A stretch of DNA of 64,000 bases. Origin: Stanieria cyanosphaera PCC 7437 (GTDB lineage: Bacteria > Cyanobacteriota > Cyanobacteriia > Cyanobacteriales > Xenococcaceae). A program made the position numbers and the translations under genes. Where the stretch lies: positions 4,050,501 through 4,114,500 of the forward strand of contig NC_019748.1 in the NCBI RefSeq assembly GCF_000317575.1. The letters run 5' to 3'. The notes under the pieces were generated by a model. The model searched no databases, was not told the origin of the DNA, and saw nothing but the letters and a program-made list of their open reading frames with translations. Shown one piece after another: positions 1-9,133 of the stretch (position 1 is the stretch's first letter; each line of letters starts with the position of its first letter).

Positions 1-37
1 TGAAATGGTTAAACAAGCCAGAAAAATGCAAGGATAA
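1..37 (+). CDS. 3' end of an upstream gene (partial)
   Basis: The frame starting at base 2 is open from the window edge and ends at TAA 35-37, giving a basic tail ending EMVKQARKMQG. Only eleven residues are visible, so the family cannot be named. The gene would converge on panC/cmk. It could equally be a chance open frame. Confidence 0.3.
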   Translation, partial: EMVKQARKMQG

Positions 38-46
38 TTTTAATTC

Positions 47-151
47 AGTTATCAGTTATCAGTTACTAATTACTAATTACTAATTATGAGGGATGAATAA
101 TCAATCATTAACTAGGAACAATTAACAATTAACAATCAACAGTGACCAGTG
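47..151. repeat. Heptamer tandem repeats (STRR-like)
   Basis: Two runs are phased at seven bases. At 47-88 there are AGTTATC x2, AGTTACT, AATTACT x2 and AATTATG. At 117-151 there are AACAATT x2, AACAATC, AACAGTG and ACCAGTG. Heptameric short tandem repeats are common between cyanobacterial genes. The first run and the bases after it (GGATGAATAATCAA, about 90-103) also match the interior of the MITE copies at 6834 and 24462, so this may be a third, decayed copy. A short GC-rich patch (CTTCGCTGCGCTCG) follows just before panC/cmk ends. Confidence 0.6.
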
Positions 152-180
152 ATGGCTGTTCAGGGCTTCGCTGCGCTCGT

Positions 181-1749
181 CTAATTCTGCGTCCCCTTGC
201 CTCGTCCTTCTGCCTTCCTTCGCCAATAAAGATCGATAATTTGCTGAGTGACTTGTTCGATAGTTAAACCATCGGTAATTATTTCAATCGCATCATCAGC
301 TTTTTTCAAAGGTGCGATCACTCTATTACTATCTTGTTCGTCTCTTTTTTGAATTTCTTGGGCTAATTGTTCGATATCGACTGATTGATGTCCTAAATTC
401 TTTAAGTCTTGCGTTCTTCTTCTGGCTCTTTCTGCCACGGTAGCTGTTAAAAAAATCTTTAATTCGGCATCAGGAAAAACATTAGTGCCAATATCTCTTC
501 CTTCCGCAATTACTCCTCCTCTAGCTCCGAAATATTTTTGTAATCTTACTAATTCTTGTCTTACTGCTGCTTGGGCTGCGATCGCAGAAACTTGAGAGGT
601 TACTTCTGGGGTACGAATTGCTTGAGTGACATCTTGACCATTAATTAATACTTTGGTGGGAAGTTCGGGAGAATCAGCAGGAATCAAATCTAATTGAACT
701 TCTTTAATGAGATCGCCAATTTTCGCTTGATCCTCAATAGGTATCTTGGCTTGCATCACTAACCAAGTGACAGCCCGATACATCGCCCCTGTATCCAGAT
801 ATAATAAACCTAACTGTTCTGCTACGCGACGGGTAACAGTTGATTTTCCAGCCCCAGCAGGGCCATCAATCGCAATAATGGGTTGATGTTGGTTTAGCAC
901 AATATTATCAATTAAACGAGTAGAACCTAAATAAGCAGCAACTGCTAACAATCCCTTTTCTTTTACTCGATCTAAAGGTTGCAAAGTTTGGGGATCGACT
1001 AATTCTACATATTGAATTTTAATCGGAGGGACAGTAGCTAATTCTTGTTTAACTAAATCGATTAAAGCCTCAACCCGATTTTCCCGTTGTTTAAAAGCTC
1101 TAGCTGCTTGTTGTAAACTACGATAGATAACTGCTGCTTGTTGCTTTTCTGTCGCAGATAAATATTGATTGCGAGAACTTAACGCTAAACCCGATTTTTC
1201 CCTCACAATGGGACAGCCTACAATCTCAACAGCAAGATTTAAATCAGCTACTAAACGGCGAATAATTGCTAACTGTTGTGCATCTTTTTGCCCAAAATAA
1301 GCCCGATGAGGTTGTACAATCTGGAGAAGTTTTGTAACAATTGTCGCTACGCCAATAAAATGCCCAGGGCGAAATCTTCCACATAATCCTGAAGTCATGG
1401 TTACTGGAGGTACAACCGTAGTAGTTACTGACTGAGACTCAGTATCTCCAATAATGCCCATTTCCTCAACAGTTGGAGTGAAGATTACTTCCACTCCTAA
1501 TTGTTCACATAGTCGCAAATCCTGTTGTAGCTGACGGGGATATTTTTGTAAATCTTCGGTTGGGGTAAATTGAAGTGGATTAACAAAAATACTAACAACT
1601 ACAGTATCGGTTTGCGCGATCGCTGCTTGAATCAAACTAACATGGCCGCAATGTAAAGCACCCATTGTTGGTACTAAACCAATTTGTGATTTAAACCGTT
1701 TGGATGCCAAATAGGAACGTAACTCGGTAATTTGTTCAAACAGAAGCAC
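181..1749 (-). CDS. panC/cmk: Bifunctional pantothenate synthetase / cytidylate kinase
   Basis: This 522-residue protein joins two enzymes. Residues 1 to about 285 are PanC, which condenses pantoate and beta-alanine with ATP to make pantothenate; the nucleotidyl-transfer HxGH motif is HCGH at 33-36 and the second ATP motif lies near EKSGLALSSRN. From about residue 293 to the end is Cmk, which phosphorylates CMP/dCMP; its P-loop is GPAGAGKST, followed by YLDTGAMYRA and the Arg-rich lid. The fusion is typical of cyanobacteria and the length is normal. The start is GTG at 1749; an ATG start would have to lie inside the conserved PanC domain. It stands alone, 53 bases after the RlpA-like gene on the same strand. 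Confidence 0.96.
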   Translation of the reverse strand: MLLFEQITELRSYLASKRFKSQIGLVPTMGALHCGHVSLIQAAIAQTDTVVVSIFVNPLQFTPTEDLQKYPRQLQQDLRLCEQLGVEVIFTPTVEEMGIIGDTESQSVTTTVVPPVTMTSGLCGRFRPGHFIGVATIVTKLLQIVQPHRAYFGQKDAQQLAIIRRLVADLNLAVEIVGCPIVREKSGLALSSRNQYLSATEKQQAAVIYRSLQQAARAFKQRENRVEALIDLVKQELATVPPIKIQYVELVDPQTLQPLDRVKEKGLLAVAAYLGSTRLIDNIVLNQHQPIIAIDGPAGAGKSTVTRRVAEQLGLLYLDTGAMYRAVTWLVMQAKIPIEDQAKIGDLIKEVQLDLIPADSPELPTKVLINGQDVTQAIRTPEVTSQVSAIAAQAAVRQELVRLQKYFGARGGVIAEGRDIGTNVFPDAELKIFLTATVAERARRRTQDLKNLGHQSVDIEQLAQEIQKRDEQDSNRVIAPLKKADDAIEIITDGLTIEQVTQQIIDLYWRRKAEGRGKGTQN

Positions 1750-1802
1750 TTTGTTTCAGCCAACAGTTAACATTTAACAGTTTAAAGGACTGAGTCGTAA
1801 AA

Positions 1803-2396
1803 TTAACGTCCCAAAATTTCTAACTGTACTGGTGCAACTCCACTAGTAATAACCCCCAAGATTCTAGCTGCTGCTGCGGAAAGATCGATGATTCTTCCTC
1901 CTGCATAAGGCCCGCGATCGTTAATTCTTACTACGACAGAACGACCATTGTTCATGTTAGTTACTTTGACCTTTGTGCCAAAAGGCAAATTGGGATGAGC
2001 AGCAGTTAGTTCATTTTGATTAAAAACTTCCCCGTTTGCAGTAGTTCGACCATTAAACCCAGGGCCATACCAAGAAGCTTCGCCACTAGCAACTGCTTGA
2101 GCAATTTGAATAGTTGAACTAGGTTTAGGCAAATTCAAATTAGTTTTGTTGGTCAAAGAAAAAATATTTTTTGAAAATTTAGGTTTATGATTTGATTTAA
2201 AAAGATTTTTGTTAGAACGAGATTTAAGATGAGATGATAGTTTTCTATCAACAATTGCCTGGGAAACGTTTTGTTTGCTATTTAAACTTTTTCTTAAATT
2301 TGCTGCTGTAGCTCTAGGCGTAAAATAGCTAAATAAAGATGTAGTTCCTAGAGCAACTAAAGTTGTAATTAAGCCAAGTGAATTTTTTTTCATCAT
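1803..2396 (-). CDS. rlpA: RlpA-like septal ring / lytic transglycosylase family protein
   Basis: The 197-residue exported protein begins with a hydrophobic signal peptide (cleavage probably after TPRATA, near residue 31). A low-complexity basic linker rich in Asn, Lys and Ser follows to about residue 95. The C-terminal double-psi beta-barrel covers about 100-195, with [40 protein letters not shown] and [10 protein letters not shown], the conserved RlpA core. Family members bind or cleave denuded peptidoglycan glycans and act in the wall at division. There is no SPOR domain, so targeting must depend on the linker or another partner. The gene opens with two ATG codons in a row (2396, 2393). 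Confidence 0.88.
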   Translation of the reverse strand: MMKKNSLGLITTLVALGTTSLFSYFTPRATAANLRKSLNSKQNVSQAIVDRKLSSHLKSRSNKNLFKSNHKPKFSKNIFSLTNKTNLNLPKPSSTIQIAQAVASGEASWYGPGFNGRTTANGEVFNQNELTAAHPNLPFGTKVKVTNMNNGRSVVVRINDRGPYAGGRIIDLSAAAARILGVITSGVAPVQLEILGR

Positions 2397-2770
2397 AAAA
2401 TAAATCTACAAATCAACAGTTAAATTGACTGAAAATCAATCAAATCAACCGATTTGACTCCTCACAAAAGTACTTGTAATACTTTTATCGCGACTTAAGT
2501 TATCAATGAATTGTAAAATTACCGATAATTAGCTCAGAATAATAAATCATTTATTAATTAATCGAACTAAATTTTTAATTAATCGTTTGGGGTAAAATAA
2601 GTATAAATACTCTTGATTTATCTAAGACTTATACTGGTAAAAAACTCGATAATTTGGGCAAAATCTAGCTATTAAGCATTATTAAGACGCGATAATATGA
2701 AACAAAACTCCGTTATTAGTTAACAGAGATAGTGTTTTGTACAGTTACTATTGTTTAAACAGGATTACAG
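2397..2770. other. Divergent rlpA-purM intergenic region
   Basis: This 374-base AT-rich gap must contain the promoters of both divergent genes. It holds a Yfr1-like hairpin/ACTCCTCAC arrangement at 2441-2486, listed separately. No open frame of note was seen. Confidence 0.5.
2441..2486 (+). ncRNA. Possible Yfr1-like small RNA core (weak)
   Basis: A 6-bp hairpin (CAAATC 2441-2446, GATTTG 2451-2456) is followed by ACTCCTCACA (2457-2466) and then a 7-bp hairpin (AAAAGTA 2466-2472, TACTTTT 2480-2486). Yfr1 of cyanobacteria is a short RNA with two stem-loops flanking a single-stranded ACUCCUCACAC. Ten of those eleven bases are present here. The second stem lacks the GC content and U-run of the usual Yfr1 terminator, so this may be coincidence. 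Confidence 0.2.
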
Positions 2771-3799
2771 ATGGACTACAAAGACGCTGGTGTTGATATC
2801 GAAGCAGGAAGAACTTTCGTTGAACAAATTCGTCAAGATGTACAAAGCACTTATCGTCCTGAAGTGATTGGAGGATTAGGTGGTTTTGGGGGATATTTTC
2901 AGTTACCAGCAGGTTATCGAGAACCAGTGTTAGTTTCTGGTACGGATGGAGTAGGAACCAAACTCAAAATTGCTCAAGAAGTAAATCATCATACTAGTGT
3001 TGGGATCGATTTAGTCGCGATGTGTGTCAATGATATTTTGACTTCTGGGGCTGAACCGCTATTTTTTCTTGATTATTTGGCTACTGGCAAATTAAATCCC
3101 CAACAATTAGCAGAAGTAGTCCAGGGTATCGCTGAAGGCTGTCGGATCAGTGGTTGTGCCTTATTGGGAGGAGAAACTGCCGAAATGCCAGGTTTTTATC
3201 AGTTGGGAGAATATGATTTGGCTGGTTTTTGTGTCGGTGTAGTTGAAAAAAGTAAACTGCTAGATGGTTCGCAAGTACAGATAGGAGATATTGCGATTGG
3301 TTTAGCAAGTTCTGGAGTTCATAGTAATGGTTTTAGTTTGGCAAGAAAAATTGTTGAAACTAATGACTTAAAATGGTCTGATTCACCAGCAATCTTAGCC
3401 CCTCATAGCCTGGGACAAGTTTTACTGACACCAACACGCATCTATGTTCAACCTGTTTTAGCAGCCCTAAACTCAGGCATAGAAATTCATAGCATGGCAC
3501 ATATTACTGGCGGTGGTTTACCTGAAAATTTACCTCGGTGTTTGAATCAAAATCAAGCGATCGCAATTAATCTAGACAGTTGGGACATTCCGCCAATTTT
3601 TCAATGGTTAGCCGAGGCTGGCAATGTTTCACAAGCAGCCATGTTAGATACTTTTAATCTGGGAATTGGTTTTGTGGTGATTGTACCACCTCAACAAGCT
3701 CAGTCGACTTTAGATTGGTTTATGGCTCAAGGAATTGATAGTTATCAAATTGGTCAGGTAGTTGCAGGAAAGCGAGAATTAATTTTGGAAAAGAGCTAA
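2771..3799 (+). CDS. purM: Phosphoribosylformylglycinamidine cyclo-ligase (AIR synthetase)
   Basis: PurM closes the imidazole ring of FGAM with ATP to give AIR in purine synthesis, in the cytosol. The 342-residue length is normal for the family. Visible family motifs are the opening [20 protein letters not shown] near residue 57, [21 protein letters not shown], and the C-terminal [13 protein letters not shown]. The first ATG fits the conserved N-terminus. It stands alone, convergent with the PatD-like gene seven bases after its stop, and no other pur genes are near. Confidence 0.97.
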   Translation: MDYKDAGVDIEAGRTFVEQIRQDVQSTYRPEVIGGLGGFGGYFQLPAGYREPVLVSGTDGVGTKLKIAQEVNHHTSVGIDLVAMCVNDILTSGAEPLFFLDYLATGKLNPQQLAEVVQGIAEGCRISGCALLGGETAEMPGFYQLGEYDLAGFCVGVVEKSKLLDGSQVQIGDIAIGLASSGVHSNGFSLARKIVETNDLKWSDSPAILAPHSLGQVLLTPTRIYVQPVLAALNSGIEIHSMAHITGGGLPENLPRCLNQNQAIAINLDSWDIPPIFQWLAEAGNVSQAAMLDTFNLGIGFVVIVPPQQAQSTLDWFMAQGIDSYQIGQVVAGKRELILEKS

Positions 3800-3805
3800 T
3801 ATTAT

Positions 3806-4168
3806 TTAACTATTTAATATCGCTTCAATATAAGCAATTAATTTAGTCAGGCGATCGCGAATTGAAGTTAACCGTTCCTGTTTGGTAACCGTTTGACGAG
3901 AGGTACGCAAAAATAGTAAATCGGTAGTTAATAATTTAAATTCGCGATAAATTTCTGTATAAAGTGATTTTACTTGCCTCAGCGAATCATTTAAATCTTC
4001 CTGAGTTAATGCCAAAATTCGTTGACTAAATACTTTTTGTAAAGTAGAAAACTTTTGATTGAGATCTAAAGTGTCAACTTCTATATTGAGATTATCGAAA
4101 TAAATCTGAAACTTTTGCAGTAAGACTAAAAATTCTTGATATGCTTGACTATGTGACGCAGGTAACAT
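3806..4168 (-). CDS. patD: PatD-like small helical protein
   Basis: This 120-residue all-helical protein opens MLPASHSQAYQEFLVLLQ and has a heptad-like pattern of Leu, Ile and Phe throughout, with no membrane segment. The opening and overall pattern resemble PatD, a small cyanobacterial protein that in Anabaena is NtcA-regulated and tunes heterocyst frequency. PatD homologs also occur in cyanobacteria that make no heterocysts, where the role is unknown. The identification rests on remembered resemblance and is moderate. The gene is convergent with purM and only six bases separate the two stops, so their transcripts probably overlap at the 3' ends. Confidence 0.5.
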   Translation of the reverse strand: MLPASHSQAYQEFLVLLQKFQIYFDNLNIEVDTLDLNQKFSTLQKVFSQRILALTQEDLNDSLRQVKSLYTEIYREFKLLTTDLLFLRTSRQTVTKQERLTSIRDRLTKLIAYIEAILNS

Positions 4169-4438
4169 ATTTTTTAAAATAAGATAAAATTTTATTAACT
4201 AACCTTGATTTTTTAGGTAGAAACTGGTCAAGGCTTACTTTTTTTAAAGCTTCTATTTTTCAATAGTAATAAAAACAATCGGAGAATTACTATTCACAAT
4301 CAACTCCAATTGAATTTATAAATTTAGATTAAAAATTTACTTCATTAGCTAGAGCCTAAGAAGTAGATAAAATCTATAAAATCACCAGACGATTGCTACT
4401 AATTCTCCTTTCCCTGAACTTTATCAACCAGCCAAACC

Positions 4439-6676
4439 ATGACCGCCATCACCATTGCCGAACAACCTACTTACGAACTCGAACTTCCCCACTGGTTAAA
4501 AGATTGTTTAATCGAAAACCAGTCTCAAAAATCTGACGAACAGACCAATCTAATTTGTCGCGCATTCAATTTTGCCTATCAATTACACGAAGGTCAATAT
4601 CGTAAGTCAGGAGAACCTTACATTGCCCATCCTGTTGCAGTGGCTGGGCTTTTACGAGATTTGGGGGGAGATAGCGTTACCATTGCTGCGGGGTTTCTGC
4701 ACGACGTAGTTGAGGATACAGAGGTTACGCCAGAAGAAATCGAAGAACGATTTGGTACTGATGTGCGTCAGTTAGTTGAAGGAGTCACCAAATTATCAAA
4801 ATTTAACTTCTCTAGTAAAACTGAGCGTCAAGCTGAAAATTTTCGTCGTATGTTTTTATCAATGGCAAAGGATATCCGTGTCATTGTAGTTAAACTCGCG
4901 GATCGTTTGCACAATATGCGAACTTTAGAGCATCTTAAGCCAGAAAAACAGCAACGCATTGCTTTAGAAACTAGAGAAATCTTTGCTCCTTTGGCAAATC
5001 GGTTAGGGATTGGGAGATTTAAGTGGGAATTAGAAGATTTAAGCTTTAAATATCTTGAACCAGAAGCTTATCGAGAAATTCAAGCTTTAGTTGCCGAAAG
5101 AAGAACTGACCGAGAAACCAGAATTGATAAAGTAACCGAAATTATTCGCTCGCGTCTGCAGAAATTAGGTGTTAATGTTTTTGAACTCAAAGGCAGACCA
5201 AAACATCTCTACGGCATCTATCAAAAAATGCAGCGACAGCAAAAAGAATTTCACGAAATTTTTGATATTGCTGCGGTCAGAATTATTGTTGAAACTAATG
5301 AAGAATGTTACCGTTCATTAGCGGTAGTTCATGATGCTTTTAAACCGATCCCCGGACGCTTTAAAGATTATATTGGACTACCTAAACCCAACCGCTATCA
5401 ATCTCTTCATACCACAGTAGTTGGTCTTAATGGTCGTCCTTTAGAAATCCAAATCCGCACTCTAGAGATGCATCATATCGCGGAATACGGGATTGCAGCC
5501 CACTGGAAATATAAAGAAACGGGTTCTAGTAATACCAGACTTAATTCCGATGACGAAAAATTTACCTGGTTAAGACAATTACTAGAGTGGCAAAACGACC
5601 TTAAAGACGCTCAAGAATACATCGATAGTCTTAAAGATAATCTGTTTGAAGATGATGTCTATGTTTTTACACCCGATGGTGATGTGATTGCTTTAGCTCA
5701 TGGTTCAACACCTGTAGATTTTGCCTATCGCATCCACACGGAAGTAGGAAATCATATGAAAGGAGCAAGGGTTAATGGTCGTTGGTCAGTTTTAGACCGT
5801 TCCTTACAAAACGGAGATATCGTAGAAATTATTACTCAGAAAAATAGTCATCCTAGTTTAGATTGGCTCAATTTTGTTGTTACTCCAACTGCTCGCAATC
5901 GGATTCGTCAATGGTACAAACGTTCTCACAGAGATGAAAATCTCCTGCGTGGTCGAGGACTATTAGAAAAAGAACTAGGTAAAAGTGGTTTAGATGCTTT
6001 GCTCAAATCGGAACGAATGCAAATTACAGCACAACGTTGTAATTATCAAACAGTAGAAGATTTACTAGCAGCTTTAGGCTACGGTGAAATTACTTTAAAT
6101 CAGGTAGTTAATCGACTACGAGATGTAGTTAAGGAACAGCAACCAGTAGAAGAAGTTGTACCTAAATTAGAACTACCCTCTCCCTCAGTCCATGAAGTAT
6201 CTAAATCTACTGGTAGTAAATCGCCTATTGCGGGAGTTGAAGGTTTACTTTATCATTTGGCTGGTTGTTGTAAGCCTTTACCAGGGGAATCAATTATTGG
6301 TGTAGTAACTCGTAGTTCTCGTGGGATTTCGATTCATCGTCAAGGTTGTCATAATGTTGATAATATTCCAGGAGAACGTTTAGTTCCTGTTAGTTGGAAT
6401 CGCATTGATGAACAAGGTAGACCATTAACTTATCCCGTAGACATTCAAATTGAAGCAATTGACCGAGTTGGAGTTCTTAAAGATATTTTGGCAAAAGTCA
6501 GCGACCAAAATGTGAATGTTCGCAATGCAGGAGTTAAAACTAGTCCCAATCAACCAGCTATAATTTCTCTTAGTATTGATATACGCGATCGCAATCAATT
6601 TGAATATTTACTTAACCGAATTAAGAAAATGAGCGATATCTTAAATATTCGTCGTGTTAATCAAGCAGAGAATTAA
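4439..6676 (+). CDS. rel: Bifunctional (p)ppGpp synthetase/hydrolase (RelA/SpoT family)
   Basis: The 745-residue protein makes and degrades the stringent-response alarmone (p)ppGpp in the cytosol. Domains in order: HD hydrolase (about 40-195, with intact FLHDVVEDT, implying active hydrolase), synthetase (about 240-360, with GRPKHLYGIYQKM, GRFKDYIGLPKPN and YQSLHTT), TGS (about 400-460), a Cys-containing zinc-finger-like region (LAGCCKPLPG...GCHNVD, about 605-640) and a C-terminal ACT domain (about 660-740). The RFKD loop is the form typical of bifunctional Rel enzymes rather than RelA. Length is normal. A terminator hairpin follows at 6711. It is monocistronic, with AT-rich leader DNA upstream. 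Confidence 0.96.
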   Translation: MTAITIAEQPTYELELPHWLKDCLIENQSQKSDEQTNLICRAFNFAYQLHEGQYRKSGEPYIAHPVAVAGLLRDLGGDSVTIAAGFLHDVVEDTEVTPEEIEERFGTDVRQLVEGVTKLSKFNFSSKTERQAENFRRMFLSMAKDIRVIVVKLADRLHNMRTLEHLKPEKQQRIALETREIFAPLANRLGIGRFKWELEDLSFKYLEPEAYREIQALVAERRTDRETRIDKVTEIIRSRLQKLGVNVFELKGRPKHLYGIYQKMQRQQKEFHEIFDIAAVRIIVETNEECYRSLAVVHDAFKPIPGRFKDYIGLPKPNRYQSLHTTVVGLNGRPLEIQIRTLEMHHIAEYGIAAHWKYKETGSSNTRLNSDDEKFTWLRQLLEWQNDLKDAQEYIDSLKDNLFEDDVYVFTPDGDVIALAHGSTPVDFAYRIHTEVGNHMKGARVNGRWSVLDRSLQNGDIVEIITQKNSHPSLDWLNFVVTPTARNRIRQWYKRSHRDENLLRGRGLLEKELGKSGLDALLKSERMQITAQRCNYQTVEDLLAALGYGEITLNQVVNRLRDVVKEQQPVEEVVPKLELPSPSVHEVSKSTGSKSPIAGVEGLLYHLAGCCKPLPGESIIGVVTRSSRGISIHRQGCHNVDNIPGERLVPVSWNRIDEQGRPLTYPVDIQIEAIDRVGVLKDILAKVSDQNVNVRNAGVKTSPNQPAIISLSIDIRDRNQFEYLLNRIKKMSDILNIRRVNQAEN

Positions 6677-6710
6677 TTTCAACGAATAACTGTCATGTTT
6701 GTCCAAGAAA

Positions 6711-6745
6711 GAGCAAGATTAAATTAGTCTTTGCTCATTTTTTTG
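6711..6745 (+). terminator. Rho-independent terminator after rel
   Basis: GAGCAA at 6711-6716 pairs with TTGCTC at 6731-6736; the adjacent GA/TC can extend the stem with a one-base bulge. It is followed by a run of seven T at 6739-6745. It lies 35 bases after the rel stop codon. Confidence 0.7.
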
Positions 6746-6750
6746 TTCAT

Positions 6751-6833
6751 ATAGCAATCTTATTTAAGTCATAAAAATTGTTCAAGAAGAAAGGAAGCAG
6801 AAGTTATTTTCACAAATGATTTAGTATCGCTAT
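6751..6833. repeat. Small ATAGC-ended inverted-repeat element, copy 1
   Basis: An 83-bp segment starts ATAGCAATCTTATTT and ends AATGATTTAGTATCGCTAT, so its ends form an imperfect inverted repeat (ATAGCRAT..TA). Related segments lie at 38813-38900 (opposite orientation) and 41183-41287, sharing CTAAATCATTT and CTTCTRCTT blocks. It codes for nothing visible. It abuts the larger MITE that begins at 6834. Confidence 0.5.
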
Positions 6834-7043
6834 ATAGCCTTTCTCGCTCTTGGTGAGATACACCATTACCAGTTACTAATTAGTAATTATGAAGGATGAA
6901 TAATCAACCATTAACATAAGCGAAGCGCACTACCGTAGGTCTCAACTCCGATGATGACGCGTCATCATCAGCTGAAGGCGCGCTGCGCCACCAACGCTCA
7001 ACCAGGGAAATAAACTGTATCTCATTAATCTGAGAGATGCTAT
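6834..7043. mobile_element. MITE-like element, copy 1 (210 bp)
   Basis: The ends form an imperfect ~31-bp terminal inverted repeat: ATAGCCTTTCTC...TGAGATACA at the left against ATAGCATCTCTC...TGAGATACA read from the right, about 22 of 31 matching. A second copy lies at 24462-24628 and shares the left end, the interior (ATGAATAATCAACCATTAAC, GCGAAGCGCACTACCGTAGG) and the right end. Copy 1 carries about 43 extra bases with a perfect 20-bp palindrome (6950-6969) and a GGCGC-GCT-GCGCC hairpin (6977-6989). No transposase is encoded. The target duplication is unclear because the flanks are TA-rich. Confidence 0.65.
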
Positions 7044-7355
7044 ATAATCTAAGTTTTTTCCTTTTTTTACTTTACTTTAAAGAGTATTGATTTTAATGTT
7101 TTTTTAAGCTCAAATTTCTGTTTAATTAATTTTAAAAAACTGTTAGATTGTTAACTTTTTATTTAAATCTATAAACTTAAAATATTAAGTCTATACATCT
7201 CCTGACTTATTAAGTTTAATTTAATTAACTTTTAGGATTTAAAATTCTAGAAGATTGATTTAAAAATTATCTATCTTATGATACAGATATTCTTAATAAT
7301 TTTTTTTTAAAATAATAAGCTAAATACTTAAAACTCTAAATAATAATTGTTAATT
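7044..7355. other. AT-rich leader of the DUF1816 gene
   Basis: About 310 bases, extremely rich in A and T, with no open frame or convincing hairpin. It presumably holds the promoter and a long leader for the DUF1816 gene. Confidence 0.4.
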
Positions 7356-7673
7356 ATGACTCTAAAAAAACTACCAAAAGTTCCATCTGCAATTTATTTG
7401 CTATTTAATAATATTACAAACGCCGTTAAAAAATTATTAATTTTTTTGATTATTCCTAAACCACAATTACCTTGGTGGGTCAAAATAGAAACTACTATAC
7501 CCCGTTGTACTTACTTTTTTGGTCCTTTTGATAATCTTTTAGAAGCAAAGTTGTTTCAACCTGGTTATGTTCAAGATTTAGAAGAAGAACAAGCCCAGGG
7601 AATTACAGTTAAAATTGAACAACGTAACGTAACACAATTAACAATTATAGAGGAAGAGGAAGAATACTTTTAA
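7356..7673 (+). CDS. DUF1816 domain protein
   Basis: A 105-residue cytosolic protein from ATG 7356 (an in-frame TTG at 7347 would add three residues but is less likely). After a basic N-terminus, WWVKIETTIPRCTYFFGPF leads into DNLLEAKLFQPGYVQDLEEEQAQGI, the recognisable DUF1816 core, a domain of about 60-70 residues found almost only in cyanobacteria. Its function is unknown to me. The tail is acidic (EEEEEYF). It stands alone between repeat-rich DNA and the convergent cinA. Confidence 0.75.
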   Translation: MTLKKLPKVPSAIYLLFNNITNAVKKLLIFLIIPKPQLPWWVKIETTIPRCTYFFGPFDNLLEAKLFQPGYVQDLEEEQAQGITVKIEQRNVTQLTIIEEEEEYF

Positions 7674-7861
7674 GTCCGTTTAATAGTCAATTAATTTATT
7701 AAAAACTAGCGTAACAATAGACTAAATTTTAGTTACTGAATCAGTTTATTTAATAAAAACAGAGTGGTAATCTGTGAAACAGACGTAGATTAAACAACTT
7801 AAAATATATTCAAGGTAATCATTTATTAGATGAAAGACAAAACTGCAAATACGATCAAGCT

Positions 7862-9109
7862 CTAGCTTAATAATTTTCTTCGCAATTGATCGAGAGCATT
7901 ACAACTACTTAGATAACGAATTAAATTTCTGCTTCTTTCTGCGCCAAAACGGTAAGTATAACTCATTACTTCACCTTCTGGAGTAGCTATTCCTACGTAA
8001 ACCAAACCAACGGGTTTAGTATTTGTACCTCCTCCGGGACCAGCAATACCTGTAATTCCTATACCCCAACTACTACCAAGACGTTGCTTAACTCCTAAAG
8101 CCATTTGTTGGGCAACTTGACCGCTTACTGCACCGAATTGTTCTAAATCGGCAAGCTTGACATCTAATAAAGCCACTTTAACTTCATTACTATAGGCAAT
8201 AACTCCTCCTAAAAAATAATCCGAACTGTTTGGAAGATCGGTTAACATTGATCCCAACCCTCCACCAGTACAAGATTCAGCTACACTAAGAGTTTCTCCT
8301 CGCTTTCGTAATAAATTACCAACCACACTAGCTAGGGTATCCTCATCAGCACCAAAATAATCTAATCCCGCAATCTCTTGAATTTGTTGAGCCACAGGTG
8401 CAATTAAAGCGATCGCATCTGGTTCTGATTTAGCTTTAGCAGATACTCTTAAACGTACCTCTCCATCAGAGGCATAGGGCGCTACTGTGGGATTAGTAAG
8501 TTTAAACAAAGAAGCAACCTTTTCTGCTAGTGCCGATTCTCCAATTCCACGAAAACGTAACATTCGACTATAAATAATTTCTTTTCCCCAACCCTGACTT
8601 TTGAGGAAAGGAACTGCCGTTGCTTGCCACATTTTGTGCATCTCTTCAGGTACGCCAGGAAAAGTCAGAATGGTTAAACCGTTTTGGGGTTGCCAAATAA
8701 TTCCTGGTGCAGTTCCAATTGGATTGGGTAATATTTTTGCTCCTGCGGGAATTAAAGCTTGTTTACGATTGCTGGCGGTCATAATTCGCCCTCTTTGGGC
8801 AAATTTTTCTTCGATATCTTGAATAATTTCCGAACGTTCTACTAAAGGTGTAGCAAAAAAAGCAGCAATTCCTTCTGTAGTTAGATCATCTGGAGTTGGC
8901 CCTAAACCTCCTGTAAAAATTAAAATAGAAGCACGACGAATCGCAATTGCGATCGCTTTTTGAAGTCGATTTAAATTATCTCCAACTACGGTTTGATAAT
9001 AATGGGGAATACCCAAACTAGCTAACTGTTGAGCTAAATATTGACAGTTAGTGTTGAGGATATCCCCTAGTAAAATTTCTGTACCGACACAAATTATTTC
9101 TGCATTCAT
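7862..9109 (-). CDS. cinA: CinA-like competence/damage-inducible protein
   Basis: The 415-residue protein has the N-terminal molybdopterin-binding-like (COG1058) domain, about 1-170, opening MNAEIICVGTEILLGD with FTGGLGPTPDDLT, then the C-terminal PncC-type NMN amidohydrolase domain from about 255, with VAESCTGGGLGSMLTD and GITGIAGPGGGTNTKPVG. Full-length family members hydrolyse ADP-ribose and deamidate NMN, serving pyridine-nucleotide salvage. In some bacteria the gene is induced with competence. It starts 24 bases after the WecA/MraY-like gene ends, third in a glyA-glycosyltransferase-cinA run. Confidence 0.93.
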   Translation of the reverse strand: MNAEIICVGTEILLGDILNTNCQYLAQQLASLGIPHYYQTVVGDNLNRLQKAIAIAIRRASILIFTGGLGPTPDDLTTEGIAAFFATPLVERSEIIQDIEEKFAQRGRIMTASNRKQALIPAGAKILPNPIGTAPGIIWQPQNGLTILTFPGVPEEMHKMWQATAVPFLKSQGWGKEIIYSRMLRFRGIGESALAEKVASLFKLTNPTVAPYASDGEVRLRVSAKAKSEPDAIALIAPVAQQIQEIAGLDYFGADEDTLASVVGNLLRKRGETLSVAESCTGGGLGSMLTDLPNSSDYFLGGVIAYSNEVKVALLDVKLADLEQFGAVSGQVAQQMALGVKQRLGSSWGIGITGIAGPGGGTNTKPVGLVYVGIATPEGEVMSYTYRFGAERSRNLIRYLSSCNALDQLRRKLLS

Positions 9110-9133
9110 TGATTTTGTGGTTTTGGTTGAAGT

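Noticed and set aside
8601-8822. Open frame on the plus strand inside cinA.
   Set aside because: It is the shadow of the cinA coding sequence, with no ribosome site and no recognisable family.
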